The notes below the pieces were generated by a model that saw only the letters and a list, made by a program, of their open reading frames with translations, ran no database searches and had not been told where the DNA came from. A program made the translations under genes and the position numbers. This document shows positions 8,248 through 18,100 of a DNA stretch of 64,000 nt, piece by piece. The first letter of the stretch is position 1; each line of letters starts with the position of its first letter. Location of the stretch: positions 1-64,000 of the forward strand of contig CAKZLB010000013.1 in NCBI GenBank assembly GCA_937124965.1. The letters are read 5' to 3'. This stretch comes from an uncultured Bacteroidota bacterium (GTDB taxonomy: Bacteria > Bacteroidota > Bacteroidia > NS11-12g > UBA9320).

Positions 8248-10177
8248 ATTCAGGCAGAACACCGTCAATACCGAGAAGTTCTGTAATCGTTCTTCTTATC
8301 TGAAGGATTTTAAAAACCTTGGCCTGAGCTATAGCTACATCCTCATCTGTTGTCGCTTCTTCCAATTGAACCATGGCTTTTTTATAAAAATGGCTAATGC
8401 GATATAATTTGAGATAATTTAAATTCTCGGTAACCACTTTCTTATAGTTTTTGCTGTCAACCTCGACAAATATTTCATGAGTTTCCCACCATGCAGGACT
8501 TAATTGATACTTAACTGAAAGCACATTTGCGGCAATTTTCGCTAACGATTTATGTTTGGTAAAAAACGATTCGTCAAGATGGTCGTTAAACGTATAGTAC
8601 TCTTTTGCTTCGTCAATACACTCCGCAAATTCCGGGTCTTCAAAAACGTAGCCATCCTCTTCCAATTCACTAAAAATAAAACCAGCCATGTCTATTTCGT
8701 CGTCATATGGTTCTTTACCATACAGTATCAACGACTCAATAATTGCTTGCTCTTTAATTCGTTTAGATGCTTCAGTTTGAGGCTGGATGGCAACGGTAGG
8801 TTCAATAAAACTACTCTGACTTGACTCATTACTTGCTTTCCGATTAAACTCTTTCGTTGCTTGATTTTTGAGGCGTTTAGCCTCAGCCATTAAAAGTTCC
8901 TCTTCAAACTTTAAAATATTGGCGGTCTGTTTAATAAAAGCATTTCTCTTTAGAGGATCCGGAATCTTTACAATGCTTGCAAGAACATCTCTGGCCGTTT
9001 CAGATAAACTAACTGAGTCTTCTCCTTTGTCCTTTAACAAAACCTCCGTTTTGAAAGTCACAAAATCTCGCTGATTTGATTGAATGAATTCTTTAAGACC
9101 AGATCCGCCTAATTTTCGGCAGTATGAATCTGGATCCTCTCCTTCTGGAAATTCAACAACTTTTACGTTTAAACCTCCTTCAAGTAACAAGTCGACACCT
9201 CTCATTGCCGCTTTCAAACCAGCCGCGTCACCGTCAAATAACATAGTCACACCTTCCGAAAAACGTTTAATAAGTTTTACCTGATCTGGGGTTAATGCTG
9301 TTCCACTCGTTGCTACCACATTCTCAATTCCACTCTGTGATAGCATCAAGACGTCAAGATATCCTTCTACTAAGTAAACATTCTCTTCCTGACGAATTGC
9401 TTTTTTAGCATGATACAAGCCATACAAAACCGATGACTTATGATACACCTCGTTTTCTGGCGAGTTGATATACTTTGGACTCTTTTTGTCACTTGTAAGT
9501 TGGCGCCCTCCAAAACCAACGACTTTACCTCCAATGTTACGAATTGGAAACATAACTCGTTCCCTATAAACATCATAAAAGCTAACCTCAGAACTCTCTG
9601 AATTTCGTTGTTTTATAAGACCCGCTTTCTCTAAAATACCCGTATCATATCCTGATTTTACTGCGTAGTTGTAAAAGTTTTCCCAACTATTTTTACCATA
9701 GCCTAAGGCAAATTTTTCTATAGTCTGATCGGTTAAACCACGTTCTTTGAAATAGGAATATCCAACCGTTCGACCTTCATCATCCTCCGTTAAACTTTTA
9801 TGAAAATAGTTTTTAGCAAATTCAAGAGAAGCATATAAACCCTCTCGGAGTTTAACCTGTTCCGAAAGTTCTTCTTTGTTGCCTGACTCTTCCTCAATTT
9901 CTATGTGGTATTTCGAAGCGAGGTGCCTGAGTGCTTCAGGGTAGTTCATTTTTTCGATTTCCATTACAAAATCGATAACGTTACCGCCTCTTCCACAGCC
10001 AAAACATTTGTAAATCCCTAGATTGGGACTAACCTTAAAGGAAGGAGATTTCTCGTTATGAAAAGGACACAACCCTCCTAACCCACTGCCAGATCTCTTT
10101 AGTTTAACATAGTCTCCTACAACTTCCTCAACGGAAGCCGCTGAAAATATTTGATCGATTGTACTCTGGCGAATCAT
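8246..10177 (-). CDS. dnaG: DNA primase DnaG
   Basis: Synthesizes RNA primers at the replication fork. The 643-residue protein has the N-terminal CHC2 zinc-binding domain with Cys37, His40, Cys58 and Cys61 (LCPFHNEKSP ... YKCFGCGRGG). The catalytic core follows, with ERVMFPI and GFGGR and the TOPRIM segment starting at LVEGYLDVL, plus LFDGDAAG supplying the metal-binding acidic residues. The C-terminal third is the less conserved DnaB helicase-interacting part. Length and domain order are normal for bacterial primases. The gene is convergent with the upstream lipoprotein gene and divergent from the M20 peptidase gene. Confidence 0.96.
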   Translation of the reverse strand: MIRQSTIDQIFSAASVEEVVGDYVKLKRSGSGLGGLCPFHNEKSPSFKVSPNLGIYKCFGCGRGGNVIDFVMEIEKMNYPEALRHLASKYHIEIEEESGNKEELSEQVKLREGLYASLEFAKNYFHKSLTEDDEGRTVGYSYFKERGLTDQTIEKFALGYGKNSWENFYNYAVKSGYDTGILEKAGLIKQRNSESSEVSFYDVYRERVMFPIRNIGGKVVGFGGRQLTSDKKSPKYINSPENEVYHKSSVLYGLYHAKKAIRQEENVYLVEGYLDVLMLSQSGIENVVATSGTALTPDQVKLIKRFSEGVTMLFDGDAAGLKAAMRGVDLLLEGGLNVKVVEFPEGEDPDSYCRKLGGSGLKEFIQSNQRDFVTFKTEVLLKDKGEDSVSLSETARDVLASIVKIPDPLKRNAFIKQTANILKFEEELLMAEAKRLKNQATKEFNRKASNESSQSSFIEPTVAIQPQTEASKRIKEQAIIESLILYGKEPYDDEIDMAGFIFSELEEDGYVFEDPEFAECIDEAKEYYTFNDHLDESFFTKHKSLAKIAANVLSVKYQLSPAWWETHEIFVEVDSKNYKKVVTENLNYLKLYRISHFYKKAMVQLEEATTDEDVAIAQAKVFKILQIRRTITELLGIDGVLPE

Positions 10178-10247
10178 TAAGGCAAAGTAAGGAAAGTTTT
10201 TATTATCACAGCCTTGTACTTTCGAGGTTTTGTGAATCTCTATAAGT

Positions 10248-10255
10248 TATCTTTG
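10248..10255 (+). promoter_or_regulatory. Bacteroidota -7 box for the M20 peptidase gene
   Basis: TATCTTTG matches TAnnTTTG exactly and ends four bases before the ATG at 10260, which again suggests a leaderless transcript. A TTG occurs 15 bases upstream of the box, shorter than usual. Confidence 0.5.
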
Positions 10256-10259
10256 CCTT

Positions 10260-11450
10260 ATGATCATTGAGCAAATCAAGGAAATCTCTGAAGGCATATT
10301 TGAGGAAATTCGTGCTTTTCGAAGGGATATGCACCAACACCCAGAATTGTCTTTTCAAGAAGTTGAAACTCAAAAAAAGGTTCGTGTGTATCTAGAGAAG
10401 ATTGGAGTTGACAGTATTGAAACATGTGCCACAACTGGACTAGTTGCTTTGATTAAGGGTAAAAACCCAGCTAAAAAAACTGTTGCGTTGCGCGCAGACA
10501 TTGACGCCCTCCCCATTAATGAACTAAATGAGGTTCCTTACAAATCTCAAAACCAAGGGGTGATGCACGCTTGTGGACATGATGTTCATACAAGTTCTCT
10601 TTTAGGTGCAGCAACAATACTAACACAACTAAAAAGTGAATTTGAAGGGACTATTAAACTAGTCGTTCAACCAGGAGAGGAAAAGCTGCCAGGTGGAGCA
10701 TCAATAATGATCAAAGAAGGTGTTTTAAACAATCCAGATGTAGACGCGATGGTTGGCCAACATGTGATGCCGCTAATCGATGCCGGAAAAGTCGGATTTC
10801 GAAGTGGATTGTATATGGCAAGTGCCGATGAGATTTATATTACCATTCATGGGAAAGGTGGTCACGGCGCTCACCCTCACATGAATATTGATCCAGTAAC
10901 CATAGCTGCACAAGTTATAACTGCCTTACAACAGGTTGTAAGTCGTTCGGCTAAACCAGCAATGCCAAGTGTTTTAAGTATTGGTAAAATAATTGGATTG
11001 GGAGCAACAAACGTTATCCCGTCCAAAGTCGAAATGGAAGGAACATTCAGAACATTTAATGAAAAATGGAGGATGGAAGCTCACGAAAAAATAGTACAAA
11101 TCACAACTCAAATAGCTGAAGCTTTTGGTGCGACATGTGACGTTGAAGTCAGAAAAGGATATCCTTTTTTAAACAATGACGAACAAAAAACCGAAACTGC
11201 TCGCAAAGCTGCTATTGAATATTTAGGTGAAGAAAACGTTGAAGAGTTGGATATTTGGCCTGCTGGTGAAGACTTTGCTTATTTTTCACAGGAAGTTCCT
11301 AGTTGCTTTTATCGATTAGGTATTCGCAATGAAGAAAAAGGAATTACATCAATGCTACACACTCCGACCTTCGACATCGATGAGAAAGCGCTAAAAGTAG
11401 GTGCTGGATTGATGGCGTACATCGCTATAACTGAGTTAGGAGAAGCATAA
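10260..11450 (+). CDS. M20 family metal-dependent amidohydrolase
   Basis: Predicted zinc- or manganese-dependent amidohydrolase that removes acyl groups from N-acyl amino acids or related amides. The 396 residues follow the M20D layout: RRDMHQHPELSFQE near residues 21-34, the metal-binding HACGHDVH at 103-110, the catalytic acidic segment QPGEE about 140, GKGGHGAHPH in the dimerization lid region, and WPAGEDFAYFSQ plus MLHTPTFDIDE at the C-terminus. No signal peptide is seen, so the protein is cytoplasmic. Substrate cannot be told from sequence: aminoacylase, hippurate hydrolase and IAA-amino-acid hydrolase-like enzymes share these motifs. Confidence 0.9.
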   Translation: MIIEQIKEISEGIFEEIRAFRRDMHQHPELSFQEVETQKKVRVYLEKIGVDSIETCATTGLVALIKGKNPAKKTVALRADIDALPINELNEVPYKSQNQGVMHACGHDVHTSSLLGAATILTQLKSEFEGTIKLVVQPGEEKLPGGASIMIKEGVLNNPDVDAMVGQHVMPLIDAGKVGFRSGLYMASADEIYITIHGKGGHGAHPHMNIDPVTIAAQVITALQQVVSRSAKPAMPSVLSIGKIIGLGATNVIPSKVEMEGTFRTFNEKWRMEAHEKIVQITTQIAEAFGATCDVEVRKGYPFLNNDEQKTETARKAAIEYLGEENVEELDIWPAGEDFAYFSQEVPSCFYRLGIRNEEKGITSMLHTPTFDIDEKALKVGAGLMAYIAITELGEA

Positions 11451-11495
11451 CACACGTTGGTTATTTCTTGACAGCTATTGCACTATCTTGTGTGC

Positions 11496-11867
11496 ATGAC
11501 CCAGAAAACTAACAAACAAATTCTTGGCAATAAGGGGGAAAAAGTTGCAATTAATTACCTTACTAAAAAAGGATACACAGTCCAACACACCAATTATAGA
11601 ATTGGAAGAGCTGAAATTGACATTATCGTAACGAAAAATAGTGATACTGTTTTTGTTGAGGTTAAGACGCGGTCTACTATCAAATTTGGTTATCCAGAAG
11701 ATTTTGTTTCGTTCAAACAACAGAAAACTCTAATTGATGCTGCTGAAAAATTTGTTAACGAGTGTGTCGAAATTACCTCCATTCGTTTTGATGTGATATC
11801 AGTGATTATAGAAAACAACATTGTACGAGTACGACATTTTGAAGACGCATTCTGGCCTTTGTTATAA
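11496..11867 (+). CDS. YraN / UPF0102 family nuclease-fold protein
   Basis: A 123-residue member of the UPF0102 family, which has a restriction-endonuclease-like fold but an undefined cellular role. Visible signatures are GNKGEKVAINYLTKKGY at the N-terminus, NYRIGRAEIDIIV, and the FVEVKTR motif, giving the D...ExK catalytic-like residues. The ATG at 11496 (MTQKTNKQ) is preferred over 11478 because family members begin only a few residues before the G(x)xGE motif. It follows the M20 gene by 45 bases and may be cotranscribed. Confidence 0.88.
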   Translation: MTQKTNKQILGNKGEKVAINYLTKKGYTVQHTNYRIGRAEIDIIVTKNSDTVFVEVKTRSTIKFGYPEDFVSFKQQKTLIDAAEKFVNECVEITSIRFDVISVIIENNIVRVRHFEDAFWPLL

Positions 11868-11918
11868 TGATAAATTTTCGGCTTCTTTGTAAGTAGATAC
11901 CTTTAATAAATACTAGTC

Positions 11919-12875
11919 ATGAGTAAATCTGGAGCAGGAGGAGTTTTTGCCGCCATTCTCACAATGTTTGCCGGTGGTGCTTCAATACTACGTTCTTGCA
12001 GCAAAGCCGATGATGTTGCGCGACTGGGGAAATTCGGCAGTCAGATAGATAATGTAGATGATTTCGGAAGAGCAGGCAGATATTCACGAAACGCAAATAG
12101 AATGGGAGATGCAGCTGGTTATGCTAAATCTGCAAATACGTATCAAAAAAATCCATATGCTCTCTTTGAACATTTTGCCGAGACCAAAGCACGTAAAGTT
12201 GTAGAGGCAGAAGAGCTGGCATACTTAAAAAAATCCAAACCAGAATTTGCTAAAGAGTTCGAGAAGCTTGACCAAAACCCTGCTTATCAGGCTGATAATC
12301 TAAAGCATCAAAAAGCAATTAAAGACTTAAAGTCGAAGTACCTGACTAAGCAAGATGTAGTTCGTTTCGCAAAAACGCTTAAAACGGTTCGCTCTATCCT
12401 TAAAGTTAAAGACTTGTACTACTCAGCAGATAATCGTGGTACCGACGAAGATGAAGAATTGTTATCTCCAAAAATGGTTGAACTAATCAGCACAAAAAAT
12501 AGTAGAACAAACAGTATTACAATACCAAAAGGCTTTACGGTATTAAACTCGGTAACATGCAAAAATGTTGCGAATGTTTGGGTAGATACAAGTATAGCCA
12601 TTACGCTTTATCATCTGCCTGGTTCAAAAGATAGAATGCGATGGGAGTTTGCAAGAAAAGCTCGAGGCACTTATATTGGAGGCTTTGGTCGGGTTTCATC
12701 TACAATAAAGCACGGCATGGATTCTACTTATGTCTTAAATTACAGAATGGGAAAAAGATTTGGCATCATAGAAAGCGTCCCAGGCAACTCGAACTATTGG
12801 ATTGAAATTGAGTCGGATAGCCTGCATTATATAAGAAATAGTGCTTGGGATTTATTCGAAAAAATCACTCGGTAA
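11919..12875 (+). CDS. Hypothetical protein
   Basis: A 318-residue protein I do not recognise. The N-terminus has a short hydrophobic stretch (GGVFAAILTMFAGGASIL) that could be a membrane anchor. A repeated Gly/Asp/Arg-rich segment follows (LGKFGSQIDNVDDFGRAGRYSRNANRMGDAAGYA), then a charged helical region (residues about 85-160) and a C-terminal beta-rich part from residue 190 containing WVDTSIAITLYHLPGS and YWIEIESDSLHYI. It lies between yraN and the ribosomal protein operon. The coding look is good, with host-like codon use. Confidence 0.75.
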   Translation: MSKSGAGGVFAAILTMFAGGASILRSCSKADDVARLGKFGSQIDNVDDFGRAGRYSRNANRMGDAAGYAKSANTYQKNPYALFEHFAETKARKVVEAEELAYLKKSKPEFAKEFEKLDQNPAYQADNLKHQKAIKDLKSKYLTKQDVVRFAKTLKTVRSILKVKDLYYSADNRGTDEDEELLSPKMVELISTKNSRTNSITIPKGFTVLNSVTCKNVANVWVDTSIAITLYHLPGSKDRMRWEFARKARGTYIGGFGRVSSTIKHGMDSTYVLNYRMGKRFGIIESVPGNSNYWIEIESDSLHYIRNSAWDLFEKITR

Positions 12876-12893
12876 CTTCAATCACATTAAGGG

Positions 12894-12924
12894 TTGATAT
12901 TATAGCCTTAAAGAGGTATTTTTG
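12894..12924 (+). promoter_or_regulatory. Promoter of the rpsF-rpsR-rplI operon
   Basis: TTG at 12894-12896 and TATTTTTG at 12917-12924 are separated by 20 bases, a full match to the Bacteroidota TTG-N17-23-TAnnTTTG promoter. The -7 box overlaps the longest ORF start (12922), so translation must start at ATG 12952. Confidence 0.75.
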
Positions 12925-12951
12925 CCGACTTTTAATTTTTTAAAAAATAAA

Positions 12952-13320
12952 ATGGAAAAGAAACAGTATGAGTCTGTGATTATTTTAACACCCGTACTGT
13001 CTGAAAAACAAATGGACGATGCCATTGCAAGCTTCAGACAGTTGATCACAGAAAACGACGGTGAGGTTACCCATGAAGAAAATTGGGGTCTTACTAAGCT
13101 TGCCTACCCAATCCAGAAAAAAGTTACTGGATTTTACCACATTTTTGAGTTCAGTGCACCAAACGACTTGGTTGCAAAACTTGAATTGGCTTACCGAAGA
13201 GACGAACAAGTAATGCGTTACTTTACGTTAGCACTTAACAAGCACGCTGTTAAGTACAACGAACGTCGCAAGAATGGAGAGTTTAACAAAAAGAAAGCAC
13301 CTGAAAAAGAATCGGTATGA
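12952..13320 (+). CDS. rpsF: Small subunit ribosomal protein bS6
   Basis: Ribosomal protein of the 30S platform that pairs with bS18 on 16S rRNA. The 122 residues start [20 protein letters not shown] and include [15 protein letters not shown] and YHIFEFSAP, family-typical segments, with a lysine-rich tail. The start at 12952 is preferred over the in-frame ATG at 12922 because the promoter -7 box covers 12917-12924. The leader is AT-rich with no Shine-Dalgarno, as usual for Bacteroidota ribosomal genes. Its stop overlaps the rpsR start by four bases, consistent with translational coupling. Confidence 0.96.
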   Translation: MEKKQYESVIILTPVLSEKQMDDAIASFRQLITENDGEVTHEENWGLTKLAYPIQKKVTGFYHIFEFSAPNDLVAKLELAYRRDEQVMRYFTLALNKHAVKYNERRKNGEFNKKKAPEKESV

Positions 13321-13586
13321 GTAAGAGAAAATCATCAACGAATTACGTATTCAGAAATCGCCCAATTGACAGAGGCGACAAGTACTGTCGTTTCAAGAAA
13401 AGTGGCATAAAGTACATCGATTACAAAAACCCAGACTTCTTGTTGAAGTTTGTAAATGAACAAGGAAAAATTTTACCAAGACGTATTACAGGAACTTCTT
13501 TGAAGTACCAAAGAAAAGTTGCTCAAGCGGTAAAACGCGCTCGTCATATTGCGGTACTTCCTTTCGTTACGGATCAATTAAAATAA
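13317..13586 (+). CDS. rpsR: Small subunit ribosomal protein bS18
   Basis: 89-residue 30S protein binding next to bS6. Signature segments are [38 protein letters not shown] and [15 protein letters not shown], a textbook bS18 sequence. The cysteine CRF lies near residue 24 but no CXXC zinc pair is present. It is second in the rpsF-rpsR-rplI operon, with 24 bases to rplI. Confidence 0.97.
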   Translation: MSKRKSSTNYVFRNRPIDRGDKYCRFKKSGIKYIDYKNPDFLLKFVNEQGKILPRRITGTSLKYQRKVAQAVKRARHIAVLPFVTDQLK

Positions 13587-13610
13587 GTCTAACTTTATAA
13601 TCGCATTAAA

Positions 13611-14054
13611 ATGAAAGTAATATTAAAAGAAGATGTAATAAAACTTGGTTATAAAGATGACGTGGTTGAAGTAAAAAACGGTTACGGCCGCAATTACTTA
13701 ATCCCTCAAGGTTTAGCATCAATCGCTACTCCTTCAAGTCTTAAAGTTTTAGAAGAAAACATCAAGCAAACTCAGCGTAAACAAGCGCAAGTAATTGCAG
13801 ATGCTGAAGCTATGGCTAAATCATTAGAAGGAGTTAGTCTTTCTATTGGAACTAAAGCTGGTAGCAACGGTAAAATATTTGGATCAGTAACCACTATTCA
13901 AATAGCTCAAGCATTGAAAGATGCTGGTCACGAAATTGACCGTAAGAAAATATCTATCACTGGTGACATCAAAGAACTTGGTGAATACAAAGCGAAGGTA
14001 TTATTGTACAGAGGTATCGAAACAGAAATCGATATCAATGTAATCAACGAATAG
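13611..14054 (+). CDS. rplI: Large subunit ribosomal protein bL9
   Basis: 147-residue 50S protein that reaches out from the L1 stalk base. The N-terminal domain VILKEDVIKLGYKDDVVEV and the GYGRNYLIPQGLA motif are clear, followed by the long central helix (EENIKQTQRKQAQVIADAE) and the C-terminal domain with GKIFGSVTTIQIAQAL. Last gene of the operon, followed by a strong terminator. The last 41 codons plus terminator are duplicated about 920 bases downstream (14852-15027). Confidence 0.97.
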   Translation: MKVILKEDVIKLGYKDDVVEVKNGYGRNYLIPQGLASIATPSSLKVLEENIKQTQRKQAQVIADAEAMAKSLEGVSLSIGTKAGSNGKIFGSVTTIQIAQALKDAGHEIDRKKISITGDIKELGEYKAKVLLYRGIETEIDINVINE

Positions 14055-14079
14055 TAAACAATAACTAAAACATATTTCA

Positions 14080-14113
14080 ATCCCGTAAATTTTTGGTTTA
14101 CGGGATTTTTTTT
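14080..14113 (+). terminator. Terminator of the rpsF-rpsR-rplI operon
   Basis: ATCCCGTAAA / TTTACGGGAT stem with a seven-base loop followed by eight Ts. A degraded copy occurs after the rplI duplicate. Confidence 0.88.
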
Positions 14114-14142
14114 GTTCGTTTATTTAATAGAATGATTTGAAT

Positions 14143-14604
14143 TTATGACGTTGCCCAATGCAGTACATACGTCATCAAAAGCACTAAAAGGACTAATAAC
14201 ACAATCGAAATTGACACGGACGTCCTTCTCTTTTTCCTTTCATAATCAGTCTCGTCGACTAAAAAATTCCAGCCGCACACACCACAAACTTGATATTCAA
14301 TTGCCGTTAGTGGCTTACCTGAGTCTAATCCAAATGCTTTGTTATTACCATGAAACTCTTCCTTATTCTTCAATATTTTTTTCGACGTGCAACGCGGACA
14401 TATTTTTTTATCGTGGTCTCTAATGTCAATGGCTAACTTTTCTTGAACCATTTTATCCATATACTCTTGAGATAACTTACGAGATATAACTTCCTCTTGG
14501 ACCTGATTATTCACAGAAGTCGCAATTAAATCCTTTTTGAAAGCAACAATGAAGGCAAGTTCGAAATCCTCATATTCAGCAAGTTTTTTAGTTAGGCTAG
14601 ACAT
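14143..14604 (-). CDS. Zinc-ribbon protein with C-terminal membrane anchor
   Basis: Unknown function, 153 residues. An N-terminal helical region (about 1-65) is followed by a zinc ribbon made of Cys69-x2-Cys72 (CPRC) and Cys107-x2-Cys110 (CGVC). A basic stretch ERKKRR follows, then one hydrophobic helix (about 129-148) near the C-terminus, so it may be tail-anchored with the zinc ribbon in the cytoplasm. It lies on the opposite strand to rplI and is bracketed by the rplI 3' end and its duplicate, which makes an inserted cassette plausible. Confidence 0.7.
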   Translation of the reverse strand: MSSLTKKLAEYEDFELAFIVAFKKDLIATSVNNQVQEEVISRKLSQEYMDKMVQEKLAIDIRDHDKKICPRCTSKKILKNKEEFHGNNKAFGLDSGKPLTAIEYQVCGVCGWNFLVDETDYERKKRRTSVSISIVLLVLLVLLMTYVLHWATS

Positions 14605-14851
14605 GTACCGTTAAATTTATGTTTCTGACTTGTGGGTTATTGTTACACGGTAAAATTACAAAGCACTTTTCGAAGTGTCGTAATGATTTTACTCAGCTTA
14701 TTTTTTCGTGCGTTTCCAAACTGAGCAAATCCCCAGAAATAATCATGTATTGACCCTCCGACAATTGTCCACTGTATCTTGTCCTGAAATAGGTTGACAC
14801 AAGTTGTGTGAGCATGAACAATAAATTAAAAAGCGGAAAACGATTTTAATA

Positions 14852-14975
14852 CGAAATTGACCGAAAGAAAATATCTATTACTGGTGACATCAAAGAACTT
14901 GGTGCTTACAAAGCGAAGGTATTGTTTTACGGAGGTATCGAAACAGAGATCGATATCAATGTAATCAACGAATAG
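14852..14975 (+). pseudogene. Duplicated 3' fragment of rplI
   Basis: The fragment begins inside the rplI C-terminal domain (EIDRKKISITGDIKEL) and runs in frame to the same stop (EIDINVINE), with a few substitutions such as E to A and YR to YG. It has no start codon or promoter, so it is a gene remnant. The similarity continues past the stop through a degraded copy of the rplI terminator to 15027. The low divergence indicates a recent event. Confidence 0.9.
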
Positions 14976-14995
14976 GAAACAAAAACATATTTCAA

Positions 14996-15027
14996 TCCCG
15001 TAAATATTCATTTCCGGGAATTTTTTG
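14996..15027 (+). terminator. Degraded duplicate of the rplI terminator
   Basis: TCCCGTAAAT / ATTTCCGGGA stem with one mismatch and a T6 run, copied together with the rplI fragment. It probably still terminates weakly. Confidence 0.5.
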
Positions 15028-15173
15028 CTTTTATTTTGGAAATAGTATAACTAAAAAAGTTACGTCTAAAACAAATAATTTAAACTGCCTCAAATCACAC
15101 GAGTTACTGACTAGCATCAAAAAACTAGTCAATAGTTGCGTAGAACTTTGTGATACACTAATTACCCAAAACT

Positions 15174-18100
15174 ATGCGGCAAATTTTACTCATTACCTTT
15201 TTAACAGTATTTTACAACTTAGGATACTCAGCAACAATATCCTCCAAATCTAGTGGTGGCGATTGGCAGTCCACCTCCACTTGGGTTGGCAGCACAATCC
15301 CAACAGCCACTGATGACGTTATTATCAATGGAACTGTCTCAGGAGGTGGGGTCTGCAACGACTTAACAGTTTCAACAGCTGCGATATTACAAAACCGAAG
15401 CGGTTACGGAGAAACAGTTACTGCATATGGAGATATTACAAACAATGGTAAAATATCTTCATCGGCATCAGGATCATTCTACATAAGTGCATATGGACTT
15501 ATTAAAAACTATGGAATATGGCAGAATTCGCAGTTATTCCTGTATCAAACTGGTAACGCATTGTTTTATCAATCTTCAGGAAAGTACTTTAACAACATGA
15601 CCATAACTGCGCAATCCGGTAAAGCGGATTCTTTGATTATGAAAACCGATGTTCAATTCAAGTCATGCTACTACACATACAGTGGCACCAACAAAAGAAT
15701 ACTTCATTCTACAGGATATACTTTAAATCTAACGGATTGTGATGTGGCCAACTTCGACTTCCATTCAAACGATATAATCGAACTGGAAAACACTAAGGTT
15801 CGAAGTTGTACTTTTAGGGGTAACGGAAAAATTCAAGGTTCATTCAATGTAAACCAGTCTGCCACCTTTGATGGTAATCTTACGCTTGAAGGTAGAATGA
15901 CAAACACAAATGGATATAGCGCAACAATACATATTAAAGGACAGATGACAAACAGTGACACGATTGAGGTGAACAAGTCTGGATACTTAACAATTTATCA
16001 GAATGGCGACTTTGTAAATAACGGAAAGTATTGTCCTACATCTACTTATTTCAAATCTGGAAATTCGCATAAGATATCTCAATCAGCTGGCAAGTACTTT
16101 GAAGGAAATTACTATAGCCAGGGCGCTGATACAGTCATTCTAGAATCGGCACTTCATTTCAAAAAAGTTTCTTTTTACGGCAATGTTGGAAGTGGAAAAG
16201 GAGTAATCAATTCAACTGGGCATGCATTGCGCATAGACACTTCTACCATTTTCTCATCAACCATTGTGTCGAACGACACTTTATTATTGAAGGGTTCCGT
16301 TATTAATAGCACTTCGGTAGTCGGTAATTTTTGGATAAAAGGCAACTATAACGTTTACGGCTCAACAGACTTCGTTGGGAATATTTTCAACGAAGGTGTA
16401 GTACACAACTCCCCTGGCTATGGGGTTAGTATCGTTTATGAAGGGAATCTTATAAATGATGGCACCATTTCATTACACCCTAGTGGAGGATCTTTTACTA
16501 TAAACCTGCGTGCCAATATCACAAATAATGGAGAATTTCATCCATCTTCAACTCTTATACAGGGAGACAGTTTGTTAACATTCAGACAAAACAAAACCTC
16601 CTATTTTGAAGGAAGTTACGCTACCCAAGACACTTCTGGGGGAATAAAGCTAGGCTCAAGCCTCACATTTCAAAGTGCAAATATAAATTGGCTAAACAAT
16701 TACCCATACTCTCAAATAGTAACTAATGGTTTCAATTTACACCTCAATAAGTGCGAGGTAAGACAAGTACGATTTATTAGTGAAGACACCTTAAACCTTG
16801 ATGGGTCGTTCTTTTCAAACATCCAAACTTTTAAAACTCCGAAGCTAACTGGTAACATTCGCCTGTATGGAAACTCAATATTCAACAATGGATTAATAAA
16901 CTTAGATACCATTTACCAGAATCCCGGTAGCGGCATAAGTACAGATTTTTATGGCTCGATCGAAAACTACGGTGCGATAATCAAACATCCAAATGGTGGA
17001 GTTTTAAACATAAACTTATACGGCGATTTGTACAATGCTGGAATTTATCGTCCAAACAGCACCTATTTAATGGGCTCAAAACCTAAAGTATTTAAACAAA
17101 ATCAAGCATCCGTTTTTGAAGGAACATACATTTCGGAGGATACTTCTGGAGGAATTGAACTGGGTTCAAATGTTACATTTAATGGAGTTACAATTGATTG
17201 GGTAAACAAAGAGCCATACTCCAAAATTGTTACAAGTGGTCATTCACTTAACATTCTTAACTCTGATATAAAACAAGTTAGGTTTATTAGCTCGGATACA
17301 TTGAACTTAGATGGTACGCTTATTAGAAATATTCATACCCATCAAACTCCTAAACTTAAAGGAAACATCAGGTTATATGCAAACACTAAGTTTATTGACG
17401 GCTTAATAAATTTAGATACAATTTATCAAAACCCAGGGAATGGTATCCCTACGGACTTTTATGGCAAAGTAGAAAACTACGGTGCTATAATTCGACACCC
17501 AAGTGGCGGTGTCTTAGTAATAAACTTATTCGGAGAACTATACAACGCTGGTATTTATCGACCAAGTACTACATACTTAAAAGGAACGGAACCTAGGCTT
17601 TTATCCCAAAACAAATCGTCATTTTTTGAAGGAACGTTTGTCGCAGAAGACACTTCTAGCGGAATCAAATTGGGCTCTAGTCTAAATTTGAATTCCGTGA
17701 ATCTAAATTGGGTAAACAAAGCTCCTTTTGCGAAACTGGTAACAAATGGGCATAATCTAAACCTTATAAATTCTGAGGTGAAACAAATTAGGTTCGTAAG
17801 CACAGATACGTTAAATCTTGATGGCTCTCAACTCAGTAACATACAAACTGTTCAGAAGCCAACTCTCACGGGTAATGTGGCGTTATATAACAATACAAAG
17901 TTTAATGACGGATTTATTAATCTTGATACAATATTCCAAAATGCCGGTTATGCAATATCAACGGAAATTTACGGTACAATTGAAAATTATGGTGCTATAA
18001 TTCAGCACCCAAGTGGTGGTATTTTATCAATGTATTTATACGGAGAGTTAAACAATTTTGGCATTTACCACCCAACAAACACGTACCTTAAAGGACCGAA

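Larger units (their letters stand above)
14605..15173. other. Intergenic region with insertion scars
   Basis: About 570 bases without an intact gene. It contains TGTCCTGAAATAGGTTGACA at 14780-14799, which looks like the terminal inverted repeat of IS3-family elements in Bacteroidota (recalled similarity, not checked). A duplicated rplI 3' end with terminator follows at 14852-15027. The last 140 bases are AT-rich leader of the large secreted protein gene. Confidence 0.5.

Noticed and set aside
14826-15011. 61-codon minus-strand ORF over the rplI duplicate
   Set aside because: It is the antisense of the duplicated rplI fragment, which explains the open frame.
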